From Hellea sp. (lineage in GTDB: Bacteria > Pseudomonadota > Alphaproteobacteria > Caulobacterales > Maricaulaceae): 64,000 bases of DNA. Position 1 is the stretch's first letter. Every line of letters starts with the position of its first letter. Made by a program: the position numbers and the translations under genes. Positions 35,510-44,040 of the stretch are shown here, piece after piece. Location: the NCBI GenBank assembly GCA_029250925.1, contig JAQXEH010000058.1:1-64000 (forward strand), given 5' to 3'. The notes beneath the pieces are model-generated. The model was not told the DNA's origin, did not search any database, and saw nothing but the letters and a program-made list of their open reading frames with translations.

Positions 35510-35972
35510 TAACCTTATACAAATTCGTAGAAATGACCCTAAATCTCTTGATAGATTCGCAATGCTTAATGCGACATGGATAGAGGATATGCACTTCTTA
35601 GAAGAAAGTGATAAATTAATGATAGCTAAACCAGAAATATATATACAGAATGGAAATCACGTTTTTTCAGCACACCTTGGTCAGCTAATGATTGGAGCAG
35701 TCGCACTAAAGAAGCATAAAAATAACAAGTACGAACTCACGAAGATGGCAGTGGATGACAACTATCGTAAAAATGGAGTTGGTCAAAAATTAATTACCGA
35801 ACTTGAAAGATATGCAAAAGAAAATATGGGATTAAATTATCTTTTCTTGCTATCAAACACAAGAAATGAGTCAGCTCTGAGGCTTTACAAAAGAAATGGC
35901 TGGAAAGTTAATCACGAAGGCCCTCATTCAGTCTATTCGCGAGCTAATATTGGGATGGAAAAATTTCTCTAA
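35502..35972 (+). CDS. GNAT-family N-acetyltransferase
   Basis: 156 residues; the start is a TTG at 35502 overlapping the end of ygfZ. The acetyl-CoA loop is VDDNYRKNGVGQKLITELE (motif A, R/Q-x-x-G-x-G/A type) and LSNTRNESALRLYKRNGW is motif B. It should acetylate a small molecule or protein amine; the substrate cannot be predicted. The C-terminus SRANIGMEKFL is shared with small-molecule GNATs. If TTG is not used, the first ATG is 19 codons later and would remove part of the fold. Confidence 0.8.
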   Translation: MNSNLIQIRRNDPKSLDRFAMLNATWIEDMHFLEESDKLMIAKPEIYIQNGNHVFSAHLGQLMIGAVALKKHKNNKYELTKMAVDDNYRKNGVGQKLITELERYAKENMGLNYLFLLSNTRNESALRLYKRNGWKVNHEGPHSVYSRANIGMEKFL

Positions 35973-36000
35973 GTACACTACATAAAGTAAACTATTAGTT

Positions 36001-36600
36001 TTGACTTACACTAACACCCCTAATTTAATTAGATGTGACTGGGTCCCGTCAAATGATAAAATTTATACACATTATCATGATAAAGAATGGGGTCGTCCCA
36101 TTAAATGTGAGAAAGAGCTTTTCTCTAAACTTATACAAGAGGGGCAACAAGCGGGATTGTCATGGAGCACTGTGCTTCATAAACGACAGAACTTATTATT
36201 AGCTTATGATAATTTTGACCCCGATATTTTATCAGGGTATGACAGCTCTGATTATGAAAGACTTATGACAGATCCTAAAATTATAAGATCAAAGTTAAAA
36301 GTAAATGCAGCGGTTTTTAATGCTAAAGTTTTTATTCATATGCGAGATAAAGAGCAAATAAATTTTAGTGATTATCTTTGGAAATTTATAGACTACAAAC
36401 CCATCCAAAATAATTGGTATAGAAGCAGAGATATTCCAAGCTACAACAGTTTATCAATTTCAATTGCAGCTGACTTAAAAAAACGTGGTTTCAAGTTTGT
36501 TGGCCCAGTGATTATTTATGCTTTTATGCAAGCAGTTGGTATGATCAATGATCATACATTAAGTTGTTTTGCAAATGAAGTATGTAAAGATTTAAGTTAG
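36001..36600 (+). CDS. tag: DNA-3-methyladenine glycosylase I
   Basis: 199 residues starting at a TTG. It removes 3-methyladenine from alkylated DNA. Conserved parts are RCDWVPSND, YHDKEWGRP, QEGQQAGLSWSTVL with the catalytic Glu, KRGFKFVGPVI and MINDHTLSC. The zinc site C12, H26 and the H...C of NDHTLSC is complete. Follows the GNAT gene by 28 bases on the same strand. Confidence 0.93.
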   Translation: MTYTNTPNLIRCDWVPSNDKIYTHYHDKEWGRPIKCEKELFSKLIQEGQQAGLSWSTVLHKRQNLLLAYDNFDPDILSGYDSSDYERLMTDPKIIRSKLKVNAAVFNAKVFIHMRDKEQINFSDYLWKFIDYKPIQNNWYRSRDIPSYNSLSISIAADLKKRGFKFVGPVIIYAFMQAVGMINDHTLSCFANEVCKDLS

Positions 36601-36709
36601 CTGCACTTTTTATAATTTGATAATGTACAAATTAAAAAATCTTTAAACTTGAAAGGCTTTAATTTAATGTCATGTTCTATTTATATAAAAATAATTAAAA
36701 GGGTATCTA

Positions 36710-37855
36710 ATGAAAGCCGTTATTAGTTCAACAGGTCTATGGACCCCAGAAGAGTCCATAACAAATGAAGAGTTAGTTGAAAGTTTTAATGCTTATGTTG
36801 ATATATGGAACTCAAAAAACTCATCCTCTATCAGTAATGGAAAAAAACTAGAGTTAACTTATTCAAATGCCAGTTTTATTGAAAAAGCATCAGGGGTAAA
36901 ATCACGTTATACAATTTCTAAAAAATCAATCTTAGATCCAAATATAATGGCGCCAAGAATTCCAAAAAGAAAAAATTCTGAGCCCTCTATACTTGCAGAA
37001 ATTGGCTTTAAAGCTGCACAAAATGCTTTAGCTAAAATAAACCGTAATCCCAAGGATATTGATGCAATTATATGCGCATGTTCAAACCTTCAACGCGGTT
37101 ACCCAGCTGTCGCAGTTGAAATACAAAACTTACTTGGTGCCCAAGGGTTTGCATTTGATATGAATGTGGCATGCTCGTCTGCTACTTTTGGGATCGAAAC
37201 AGCAAGGTGTCTTATCAGCGGTGGACAAGCAAAGACAGTACTTGTAATAAATCCAGAAATTTGCACTGCCCATCTAAACTTTAAAGATAGAGATGCACAT
37301 TTCATTTTTGGGGACGTTGCCACGGCTACCCTAATTGAGTCAGATGAAGTTTGTGAAAAAGAACACTGGGAAATAATTAGTTCTAAGTTAATAACCGAAT
37401 TTTCTAATAATATCAGAAATAATTTTGGATTTCTAAATCATTGTGCCCCAGAGGACGATGGCATGATAGGAGAACGTGGAAAAAAAGGCTTAACAGACAA
37501 ACTTTTTGTACAAAATGGGCGTAGTGTTTTTAAAGAAGTAGTACCAATAGTTGCAGACATGATAATAAAAGAGTGTGATAAGAATAATCTCCAACCAGAC
37601 AACCTTAAAAGATTATGGCTTCATCAAGCAAACCTGTCGATGAATCAGCTAATTGCTAAGAAAGTATTAGGAAAAACATATGAAAAAGAAAAAACTCCCA
37701 TAGTTTTGGATGAATATGCTAATACCAGTTCTGCTGGATCAATAATTGCATTCCATAAATACAACTCCGATTTTAAAAATGGTGATATAGGTTTAATTTG
37801 TAGTTTTGGTGCTGGTTATTCAGCTGGTGCAATATTTGTTAGAAAAAATGGCTGA
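36710..37855 (+). CDS. 3-oxoacyl-ACP synthase III of the PA3286 (FabHB) type
   Basis: 381 residues, longer than classical FabH because of an inserted loop at 30-60 and the segment MAPRIPKRKNSEPS. The thiolase triad is C155 (DMNVACSSATFG), His in WLHQANLSMNQLIA and Asn in YANTSSAGS. The sequence closely follows the Pseudomonas PA3286 family, which condenses octanoyl-CoA from beta-oxidation with malonyl-ACP and so feeds degraded fatty acids back into synthesis. AAAAGGG precedes the ATG. The HD-hydrolase gene overlaps its last 8 bases. Confidence 0.87.
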   Translation: MKAVISSTGLWTPEESITNEELVESFNAYVDIWNSKNSSSISNGKKLELTYSNASFIEKASGVKSRYTISKKSILDPNIMAPRIPKRKNSEPSILAEIGFKAAQNALAKINRNPKDIDAIICACSNLQRGYPAVAVEIQNLLGAQGFAFDMNVACSSATFGIETARCLISGGQAKTVLVINPEICTAHLNFKDRDAHFIFGDVATATLIESDEVCEKEHWEIISSKLITEFSNNIRNNFGFLNHCAPEDDGMIGERGKKGLTDKLFVQNGRSVFKEVVPIVADMIIKECDKNNLQPDNLKRLWLHQANLSMNQLIAKKVLGKTYEKEKTPIVLDEYANTSSAGSIIAFHKYNSDFKNGDIGLICSFGAGYSAGAIFVRKNG

Positions 37856-38447
37856 AAATATCGGGTCAAAAAGGGCTTGGCAACGCATGCTATCTGGAAG
37901 GCGTTTGAACTTAATTGACCCTTCACCACTCGATATAGAGATTGAAGATATTGCAAGAGGTTTATCTCGTGTTGCAAGATGGAATGGTCAAACAGCTGGC
38001 ATACACGCCTTTAGCGTTGCAGAGCACAGCATATTGGTTGAAAAAATATTCAAAATAAACAACCCTAATTCAACTCCAAATGATCAGTTAGCGGCTCTAT
38101 TACATGATGCGGCTGAATATGTAATTGGCGATATGATTAGTCCGTTCAAAGCAGCACTGGGATTAAACTATAAATCTTTCGAAACCCGGTTGGAAGAAGC
38201 GATAAATATAAGATTCGGCCTTCCTTCAATTAAAAACACTGCATTGAAGAAAAAAATTAAACAATCTGATCTCTATTCAGCTTGGTTTGAAGCAACTCAA
38301 ATTGCTGGATTTACAGTACCTGAAGCTAATAAATTTTTTTTAAAGCCCGCCTTCTCAATAAATATAAAGATCAAACCTATTGCTGTTGAATTTGCGGAAA
38401 AAGCTTTTTTAAATCGTTTCAATGAACTAAATAAGATTAACGATTAA
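37848..38447 (+). CDS. HD-domain hydrolase (YfbR-like 5'-nucleotidase family)
   Basis: 199 residues from the ATG at 37848, which overlaps the KAS III gene by 8 bases; an upstream start at 37806 is in frame but unlikely. Signatures are AWQRMLSGRRLNLIDPSP, HAFSVAEHSILV and LLHDAAEYVIGDMISPFK, the H...HD...D metal pattern. It resembles YfbR-type dNMP phosphohydrolases, common ahead of nadA in alphaproteobacteria. The physiological substrate is not known from the sequence. Confidence 0.85.
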   Translation: MAENIGSKRAWQRMLSGRRLNLIDPSPLDIEIEDIARGLSRVARWNGQTAGIHAFSVAEHSILVEKIFKINNPNSTPNDQLAALLHDAAEYVIGDMISPFKAALGLNYKSFETRLEEAINIRFGLPSIKNTALKKKIKQSDLYSAWFEATQIAGFTVPEANKFFLKPAFSINIKIKPIAVEFAEKAFLNRFNELNKIND

Positions 38448-38521
38448 CAGTAATTATCTTATTAAAAGTTGGCTATAAATATTTATCACCTTTATAGGGC
38501 ATTAAGGAATGGGAGCATAAG

Positions 38522-39682
38522 ATGGAAAACAAACTCAACAACTGGGAAAATGGTCGTTGGATTGGCCAGACCCTAGAGGTTGAAAATGGGGTTTGTGCTT
38601 TACCTACTAACAAAGAATATAAACTAGATTACAATGATGAGGTAAAATTAGCTACTGACCATTTATATGCTAGTGTATCAAATTTTATTCCTAAATTTGA
38701 ATGGCCAGCATATGCTCCTCTAGTACACGCAATAAATACCCTAAAAAAAGATAAAAATGCAGTAATATTGGCACATAATTATATGACCCCAGACATCTTT
38801 GGACTTATAGGGGACTACACAGGTGATAGCTTAGGCCTCGCAGTAGAAGCGACGAAAACAAATGCTAGTATAATAGTTCAAGGTGGAGTTCATTTCATGG
38901 CTGAAACCTCTAAAATTTTATGTCCTGAAAAGCGAATACTTATACCCTCTTTAAGAGCAGGATGTTCTCTAGCGTCCTCTATCACAGGGGAGGATGTAAA
39001 ACTTATCAAAAAGAAATACCCAAATCTTCCAGTAGTAACTTACGTGAACACATCGGCAGACGTGAAGGCAGAATCTGATATATGCTGTACATCATCGAAC
39101 GCAGTAGCAATTGTTGAATATATCGCAAAAAAATGGAATGTCGATAAAGTTATAATGCTTCCGGATGAGTATTTAGCTAAAAATGTAGCTAAACAAACTC
39201 CTATAGAAGTTATAGCTTGGCATGGTCGCTGTGAAGTTCACGCAAGGTTTTCTTCTGGTGATGTTAAAGATATGCGAAAAGAAAACCCTGGTGTTGTTAT
39301 TTTAGCACATCCAGAGTGTCCTCCCGATGTGGTTTCGGAGTCAGATTTTACTGGTTCTACGAAAGCCATGAGCGACTTCGTATCCAAAAATAAACCAAAA
39401 AATGCTATACTACTTACTGAATGCTCAATGTCCGATAACGTTGCAATGCAGAATCCTGAAACTAAGTTTGTTAGACCATGTAATCTATGTCCTCATATGA
39501 AAAGAATTACATTAGAAAACATATATGAATGCCTTAAAAATGAAAAATATGAAATTATTTTACCTGAAGCCCAAAGAAAAAAAGCACATAAAGCAGTTAT
39601 GGATATGATAAATGTCAAGTTTGACCCTGTTAAGGGACACTTTGATCCCAGTTTGCCGGCAAGTAACGTCAAGGTTATTTAA
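38522..39682 (+). CDS. nadA: Quinolinate synthase
   Basis: 386 residues. Condenses iminoaspartate with dihydroxyacetone phosphate to quinolinate with a [4Fe-4S] cluster. Cluster cysteines are seen in LRAGCSLA (C148), HPECPPDV and RPCNLCPHMK; substrate motifs are ILAHNYM, IGDYTGDS and VQGGVHFMAETSKIL. GGGAG lies just before the ATG. First of the contiguous nadA-nadB-nadC set, which makes nicotinate mononucleotide de novo from aspartate. Confidence 0.97.
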   Translation: MENKLNNWENGRWIGQTLEVENGVCALPTNKEYKLDYNDEVKLATDHLYASVSNFIPKFEWPAYAPLVHAINTLKKDKNAVILAHNYMTPDIFGLIGDYTGDSLGLAVEATKTNASIIVQGGVHFMAETSKILCPEKRILIPSLRAGCSLASSITGEDVKLIKKKYPNLPVVTYVNTSADVKAESDICCTSSNAVAIVEYIAKKWNVDKVIMLPDEYLAKNVAKQTPIEVIAWHGRCEVHARFSSGDVKDMRKENPGVVILAHPECPPDVVSESDFTGSTKAMSDFVSKNKPKNAILLTECSMSDNVAMQNPETKFVRPCNLCPHMKRITLENIYECLKNEKYEIILPEAQRKKAHKAVMDMINVKFDPVKGHFDPSLPASNVKVI

Positions 39683-39685
39683 GAA

Positions 39686-41212
39686 ATGGAACGGGGTAGT
39701 TATGAGTCAAAGAAATTACCTAGTGGTTCTGTTTTAGTAATTGGTGCTGGTCTCGCTGGGCTATACTTAGCTCTAAAATTGTTCCCAAGAAAAGTTTATG
39801 TTCTAACCTCAAAACGCTCATCTAAAGGTGCAGCTTCTGCATGGGCCCAGGGAGGAATAGCTGCTGCTTTATCAAAAAATGACTCTATAGAACTCCATAA
39901 AAACGATACAATTAAAGCCGGTGATGGATTGGTTGATCCGGAAATAGCAAAGATACTTGCTTCAGAGGGACCTGGCTGCGTTCATGATTTAAGCGCCCTG
40001 GGAGTACCATTTGATAAAAACAGCCACGGAGAATTATCTCTTTCTTTGGAGGCAGCTCACTCAACAGCCCGAGTTGCAAGAGTTAAAGGTGATACAAGTG
40101 GAGCAGAAATCATCAAAGTAATGGTATCCCGCGCTCAAGAAGCAGAGCACATTACTGGAATTATTGGTTGGAGAGCAGAAAGCCTTCTAACTGATATCAA
40201 TGGTGGAGTAACGGGAACTTTAGCAAGAAGGGATGATGGCGCAATTCTTTGTATTGAGGCCGATATTACCGTTTTGGCGACAGGCGGTATTGGAGGACTA
40301 TTCTCAGTTACTACAAATCCAAGGACTGCTAGAGGAGATGCATTAGGCATGGCTGCAGTAGTTGGTGCACAAATGCGTGACTTAGAATTTGTTCAATTTC
40401 ACCCGACAGCTATTGACGTAGGTCGCGATCCCGCACCTCTAGCTACGGAGGCATTGAGAGGACAAGGGGCTATTTTAACTGATTCCAATGGTATTCGTTT
40501 TATGGATAAATATCATAAAAAAGGTGAGTTAGCACCTCGAGATGATGTAGCAAGGTCTATTTTTTTAGAAATAGAGTCTGGAAAACAAGCATTTTTAGAT
40601 TGTAGAAAAGCTATAGGTGATAAATTCCCAATAAATTTTCCGACTGTTTTCGACAGTTGTATGGATGCCGGAATAGATCCCCGAAATCAACTAATACCAA
40701 TTGCTCCTGCAGTTCACTATCACATGGGCGGTATAGCTACGGACAGTTACGGACAGACTAACCTCAATGGTCTTCTAGCCGTTGGAGAATGTAGCGCTGT
40801 GGGGGTTCATGGTGCCAATCGACTTGCAAGCAATTCCTTGCTTGAAGCAATCGTATTTGGAGATCGAGCAGCAAGATATATCAATGGAAAAAATTGGGAA
40901 AATAAACTCTCGCAAAAAATTAAAACGCAACCATGGCTATCTATGGGTAAAGAAGTAAGTCACTCCCTAAGAAAAGCCATGACATTAAATTGTGGTGTAC
41001 AGAGAAATGATAAAAAATTAAACATACTGATTAATCATATAAATTATTTAATAGAAAAAGTAGGGCCGGCTAACCCACTAGTCGCATCAAAGATGATAGC
41101 ATCATGTGCCTTAGCCAGAGAGGAATGTCGGGGTGCCCATTATCGAGATGATTTCAATTTTACAAAGAAAAATGCAAAATCAAGCTATATAACTTACGAC
41201 ATGTTGGATTAA
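39686..41212 (+). CDS. nadB: L-aspartate oxidase
   Basis: 508 residues of the succinate dehydrogenase-like flavoprotein family. FAD motif VIGAGLAGLYLAL, substrate motifs AWAQGGIAAAL and EAAHSTARVAR, and LEFVQFHPTA, HYHMGGI and GVHGANRLASNSLLEA are all present. It oxidises aspartate to iminoaspartate for NadA. Only three bases separate it from the nadA stop. Confidence 0.97.
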   Translation: MERGSYESKKLPSGSVLVIGAGLAGLYLALKLFPRKVYVLTSKRSSKGAASAWAQGGIAAALSKNDSIELHKNDTIKAGDGLVDPEIAKILASEGPGCVHDLSALGVPFDKNSHGELSLSLEAAHSTARVARVKGDTSGAEIIKVMVSRAQEAEHITGIIGWRAESLLTDINGGVTGTLARRDDGAILCIEADITVLATGGIGGLFSVTTNPRTARGDALGMAAVVGAQMRDLEFVQFHPTAIDVGRDPAPLATEALRGQGAILTDSNGIRFMDKYHKKGELAPRDDVARSIFLEIESGKQAFLDCRKAIGDKFPINFPTVFDSCMDAGIDPRNQLIPIAPAVHYHMGGIATDSYGQTNLNGLLAVGECSAVGVHGANRLASNSLLEAIVFGDRAARYINGKNWENKLSQKIKTQPWLSMGKEVSHSLRKAMTLNCGVQRNDKKLNILINHINYLIEKVGPANPLVASKMIASCALAREECRGAHYRDDFNFTKKNAKSSYITYDMLD

Positions 41213-41214
41213 AA

Positions 41215-42078
41215 ATGAAATATAACCTAGACATTCTCCCCTCAATAATTGAACCAATAGTACGCTTAGCGCTTAATGAAGACTTTGGTAATTATGGCGA
41301 TATTACATCATCATTGTTAGTACCAAAGTCAGCTCAAAATAAATTATACATAAGGTCACGCTCTGACGGTATTATTTCAGGCTTACAGCCTGCAAGGATG
41401 ACATATGAATTAATAGATAGCACAGTAAAGTTTACCCCTAGATTAAAAGATTCTGAATCTGTTAAAAAAGGTGATTTAATTGCAACTGTAGAGGGCTCAG
41501 CACTTTCTTTATTAGCAGGTGAAAGAATTGCATTAAACTTTATGGGTAGGTTGTCAGGAATAGCAACATTAACGGCTAAATATGTAGCCCTCGTAAAAGG
41601 TACAAATACAAGAATTGCGGCAACAAGAAAAACAACGCCTGGTTTAAGGGCTCTAGAAAAACAAGCAGTGTTAGCTGGTGGGGGCTTTACTCACCGCGGA
41701 AGCCTATCATCAAGTATAATGATCAAAGACAATCATGTAGCTTTTGCTGGTGGTATGGAAAATGCTTTAAATACCATAAATAAAAATGCAGACCATATGG
41801 CCCATGTCAATATTGAAGTGGATAATATAGATCAGCTTGATGTGGTGCTCAAATATAGCCCTGATGTCATTCTATTAGATAACATGAGTCCAGAAGATTT
41901 ATCTCATGCAGTAAAAATTATCAGATCATGCGATAGTTGCTCCCCGAAAATTGAAGCCTCAGGTAATGTTAGCTTAGGTAAAGTCGAGAGAATAAGCAAA
42001 ACGGGAGTTGATATAATTTCAATTGGCTCGCTTACGCATAGCTCTCAAAACTTTGATTTAGGAATGGATTCTAACTAA
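41215..42078 (+). CDS. nadC: Nicotinate-nucleotide pyrophosphorylase (carboxylating)
   Basis: 287 residues. LNEDFGNYGDITSSLL, GERIALNFMGRLSGIAT, the phosphate/substrate segment RKTTPGLRALEKQAVLAGG, IMIKDNHV and IEASGNV then ISIGSLTHS are the NadC hallmarks. It turns quinolinate plus PRPP into NaMN and CO2. Starts 2 bases after nadB. The last bases overlap the convergent PhoD-like gene by four. Confidence 0.97.
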   Translation: MKYNLDILPSIIEPIVRLALNEDFGNYGDITSSLLVPKSAQNKLYIRSRSDGIISGLQPARMTYELIDSTVKFTPRLKDSESVKKGDLIATVEGSALSLLAGERIALNFMGRLSGIATLTAKYVALVKGTNTRIAATRKTTPGLRALEKQAVLAGGGFTHRGSLSSSIMIKDNHVAFAGGMENALNTINKNADHMAHVNIEVDNIDQLDVVLKYSPDVILLDNMSPEDLSHAVKIIRSCDSCSPKIEASGNVSLGKVERISKTGVDIISIGSLTHSSQNFDLGMDSN

Positions 42079-43226
42079 AAGCTAATCTCCTTATCAAAGG
42101 TTGTATTTCCAGGACTGACAAGGCTCACGCGAGCTATCCGGGAATCCCAGTCGATGTCCATTAAGCCATAGTTAGGTTCATATTGCATCTGAGTAGTGCG
42201 GTACGGTCCTGCCTCTATACTCGTATCGTTATTTTTTGATCGCCAGTAACTTCCAGGCAAATTCAATGATGACGAGGTAACCTCATGAATTTTAAAAGGG
42301 GCTAAGTCTTCACGTTCATAGAATGCACCAGCATGTCGATCTCCCGAAAGAATAATTAAATTTTTTGCATTTGTGTCTTTGATTAATTTGTAAAGTTTAT
42401 TTCTTTCATACGGCATAGTCCTCCATGCTTCCCAACCATGGCCATCAGCAATTACTTGTATTGTACTCACAAGGATACGCAGGTCAGCAGGCTTTTCAAG
42501 CTGTTCCTTGAGCCATGACCATTGCTCTAACCCCAGTAATGTTCCTTTCTCTGATGTGGAGGGAATATATCTTTCTTTTCCTGGGGCATTATATTGATCC
42601 GTAGGCGTCAACTCTGTTCTGAAGCTTCTAGTATCAAGCATTATAATTTGAATTCTTTGTCCTTTTTGGCCTAAGATTTTTGAAGCATAAATACCTGGCC
42701 TTTGATAACGTACGTCTTCAGGAGGAATATCCCAGGCCTTTAAGAACAGGTTTTTTGACCTTTCCTTAAATTTATAAGATGCCCCACCATCATTTAATCC
42801 ATAGTCATGATCATCCCACGTTGGAATTACAGGAACTTGATCACGGAATTTTTTAAATTGCTTACTTTGCGCTAATTCATAATAGGCAGCCTGCATTTTA
42901 GGCATATTGGGGTCGTCAAAAATAGGGTCTTTATGGTAGGCATCACCGTAAATATTATCACCCATAAAAATAAAAGCGTCAGGTTTTTCAGCAGCAATAT
43001 TATTCCATATTGATTGGTCTTCTTTCTCTGATAGACACGACCCAAAACTTAAACGGGTTATATTTTCTGGGAGAGCCTTTGAGGACATAGAAATGATTTG
43101 CAAATCATTTCGTGCCAAGCTTACTTTGGCTTTTGAATTATTATCAATCCCGTTTTTACAGCCTTGCAAAACTGTACTAATTATAATTAATTTGATAAAA
43201 AATTTAAACGTTGGGAAAGCATTCAT
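42075..43226 (-). CDS. PhoD-like metallophosphatase lipoprotein
   Basis: 383 residues. The N-terminus is a lipoprotein signal with lipobox VLQGC (about residue 23). The metallophosphoesterase core has LSFGSCLS, FIFMGDNIYGDAYHKDP, VIPTWDDHDYGLNDGG, MLDTRSFR and ILSGDRHAGAFYE, the metal ligands of the alkaline phosphatase D family. It is predicted at the cell surface or periplasm, releasing phosphate from organic esters or polymers. No Pho box was identified. Confidence 0.85.
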   Translation of the reverse strand: MNAFPTFKFFIKLIIISTVLQGCKNGIDNNSKAKVSLARNDLQIISMSSKALPENITRLSFGSCLSEKEDQSIWNNIAAEKPDAFIFMGDNIYGDAYHKDPIFDDPNMPKMQAAYYELAQSKQFKKFRDQVPVIPTWDDHDYGLNDGGASYKFKERSKNLFLKAWDIPPEDVRYQRPGIYASKILGQKGQRIQIIMLDTRSFRTELTPTDQYNAPGKERYIPSTSEKGTLLGLEQWSWLKEQLEKPADLRILVSTIQVIADGHGWEAWRTMPYERNKLYKLIKDTNAKNLIILSGDRHAGAFYEREDLAPFKIHEVTSSSLNLPGSYWRSKNNDTSIEAGPYRTTQMQYEPNYGLMDIDWDSRIARVSLVSPGNTTFDKEISF

Positions 43227-43332
43227 AATATTGTTCTTTTAAATTTGTCTTGAGCTATTCAGGTATAACTAATTTAGTTTAACGTTGCAAAGTGTATAAG
43301 TTGAAAAACTAAACAAATTTACAGAGATTAGA

Positions 43333-43983
43333 CTAATCAGATATTTCGCGAAATTTAAAACGATAAAACAAATGACTGCCTATTTTCCTAGTTGGTCTGA
43401 GATCATTTATCCAAGGAGGGCTAATATCAACGGTATGATAATGTGTAGAATTTTCAGTAAATGGCCTAACGCCACCCACCATTATTAATTTAGCTATATT
43501 TTGTGATCTTTTCCAATTTTTTTCTTCAATTTCATCAGAAATTGAACCGTCACATGTAAAACTAAATTGACACCCCGTTTTACGATCTGACCCCTGAAAA
43601 ACAACTTCACATATTGTATCAGGAAAATGCTTAGATCTTCGTCTATTCAAAATAACTTCAGCAACAGCTTTTTGTCCAATTAAACTCTCTGATCTAGCCT
43701 CATAATATATTGCCTCCGATAAACACTGATGCTGTTCTATTGCTAATTTGTAATTATAAAAATAGTCTCTTTGAAAACTAGAATGAAGGTCTAGAATATT
43801 ACTTTTCTTGTACTTGTTATTCGAATAACTTTTATCTTGAAATGATTTCGCTTTTATCACCCAAAAGTTTTCGTCTCTTTTTTGAAGGGCATTTTTAGAT
43901 ATTATAGGGAAAGTAAAAAAAGCAACAGTAAAACAAATTATCAGGATAACCCAGGGAAGAAAGTTATAACTTTTTAAATTCAT
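43333..43983 (-). CDS. Cell-wall hydrolase, SleB/CwlJ type
   Basis: 216 residues with one N-terminal membrane helix (about 10-28). The Hydrolase_2 domain has LSEAIYYEARSESLIGQKAVAEVILNR split as EAIYYEARSE and GQKAVAEVILNR, then FSFTCDG and THYHTVDISPPW with the conserved histidines. Family members are lytic transglycosylase-like peptidoglycan hydrolases, here probably anchored in the inner membrane facing the periplasm. In non-sporulating alphaproteobacteria their job is wall remodelling. Single gene between PhoD-like and ppdK. Confidence 0.83.
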   Translation of the reverse strand: MNLKSYNFLPWVILIICFTVAFFTFPIISKNALQKRDENFWVIKAKSFQDKSYSNNKYKKSNILDLHSSFQRDYFYNYKLAIEQHQCLSEAIYYEARSESLIGQKAVAEVILNRRRSKHFPDTICEVVFQGSDRKTGCQFSFTCDGSISDEIEEKNWKRSQNIAKLIMVGGVRPFTENSTHYHTVDISPPWINDLRPTRKIGSHLFYRFKFREISD

Positions 43984-44040
43984 ATAGTTTCCTTAATGTC
44001 TACAGTAAGATCAAAATTAGAAATTTCTATAAAAATTAGT

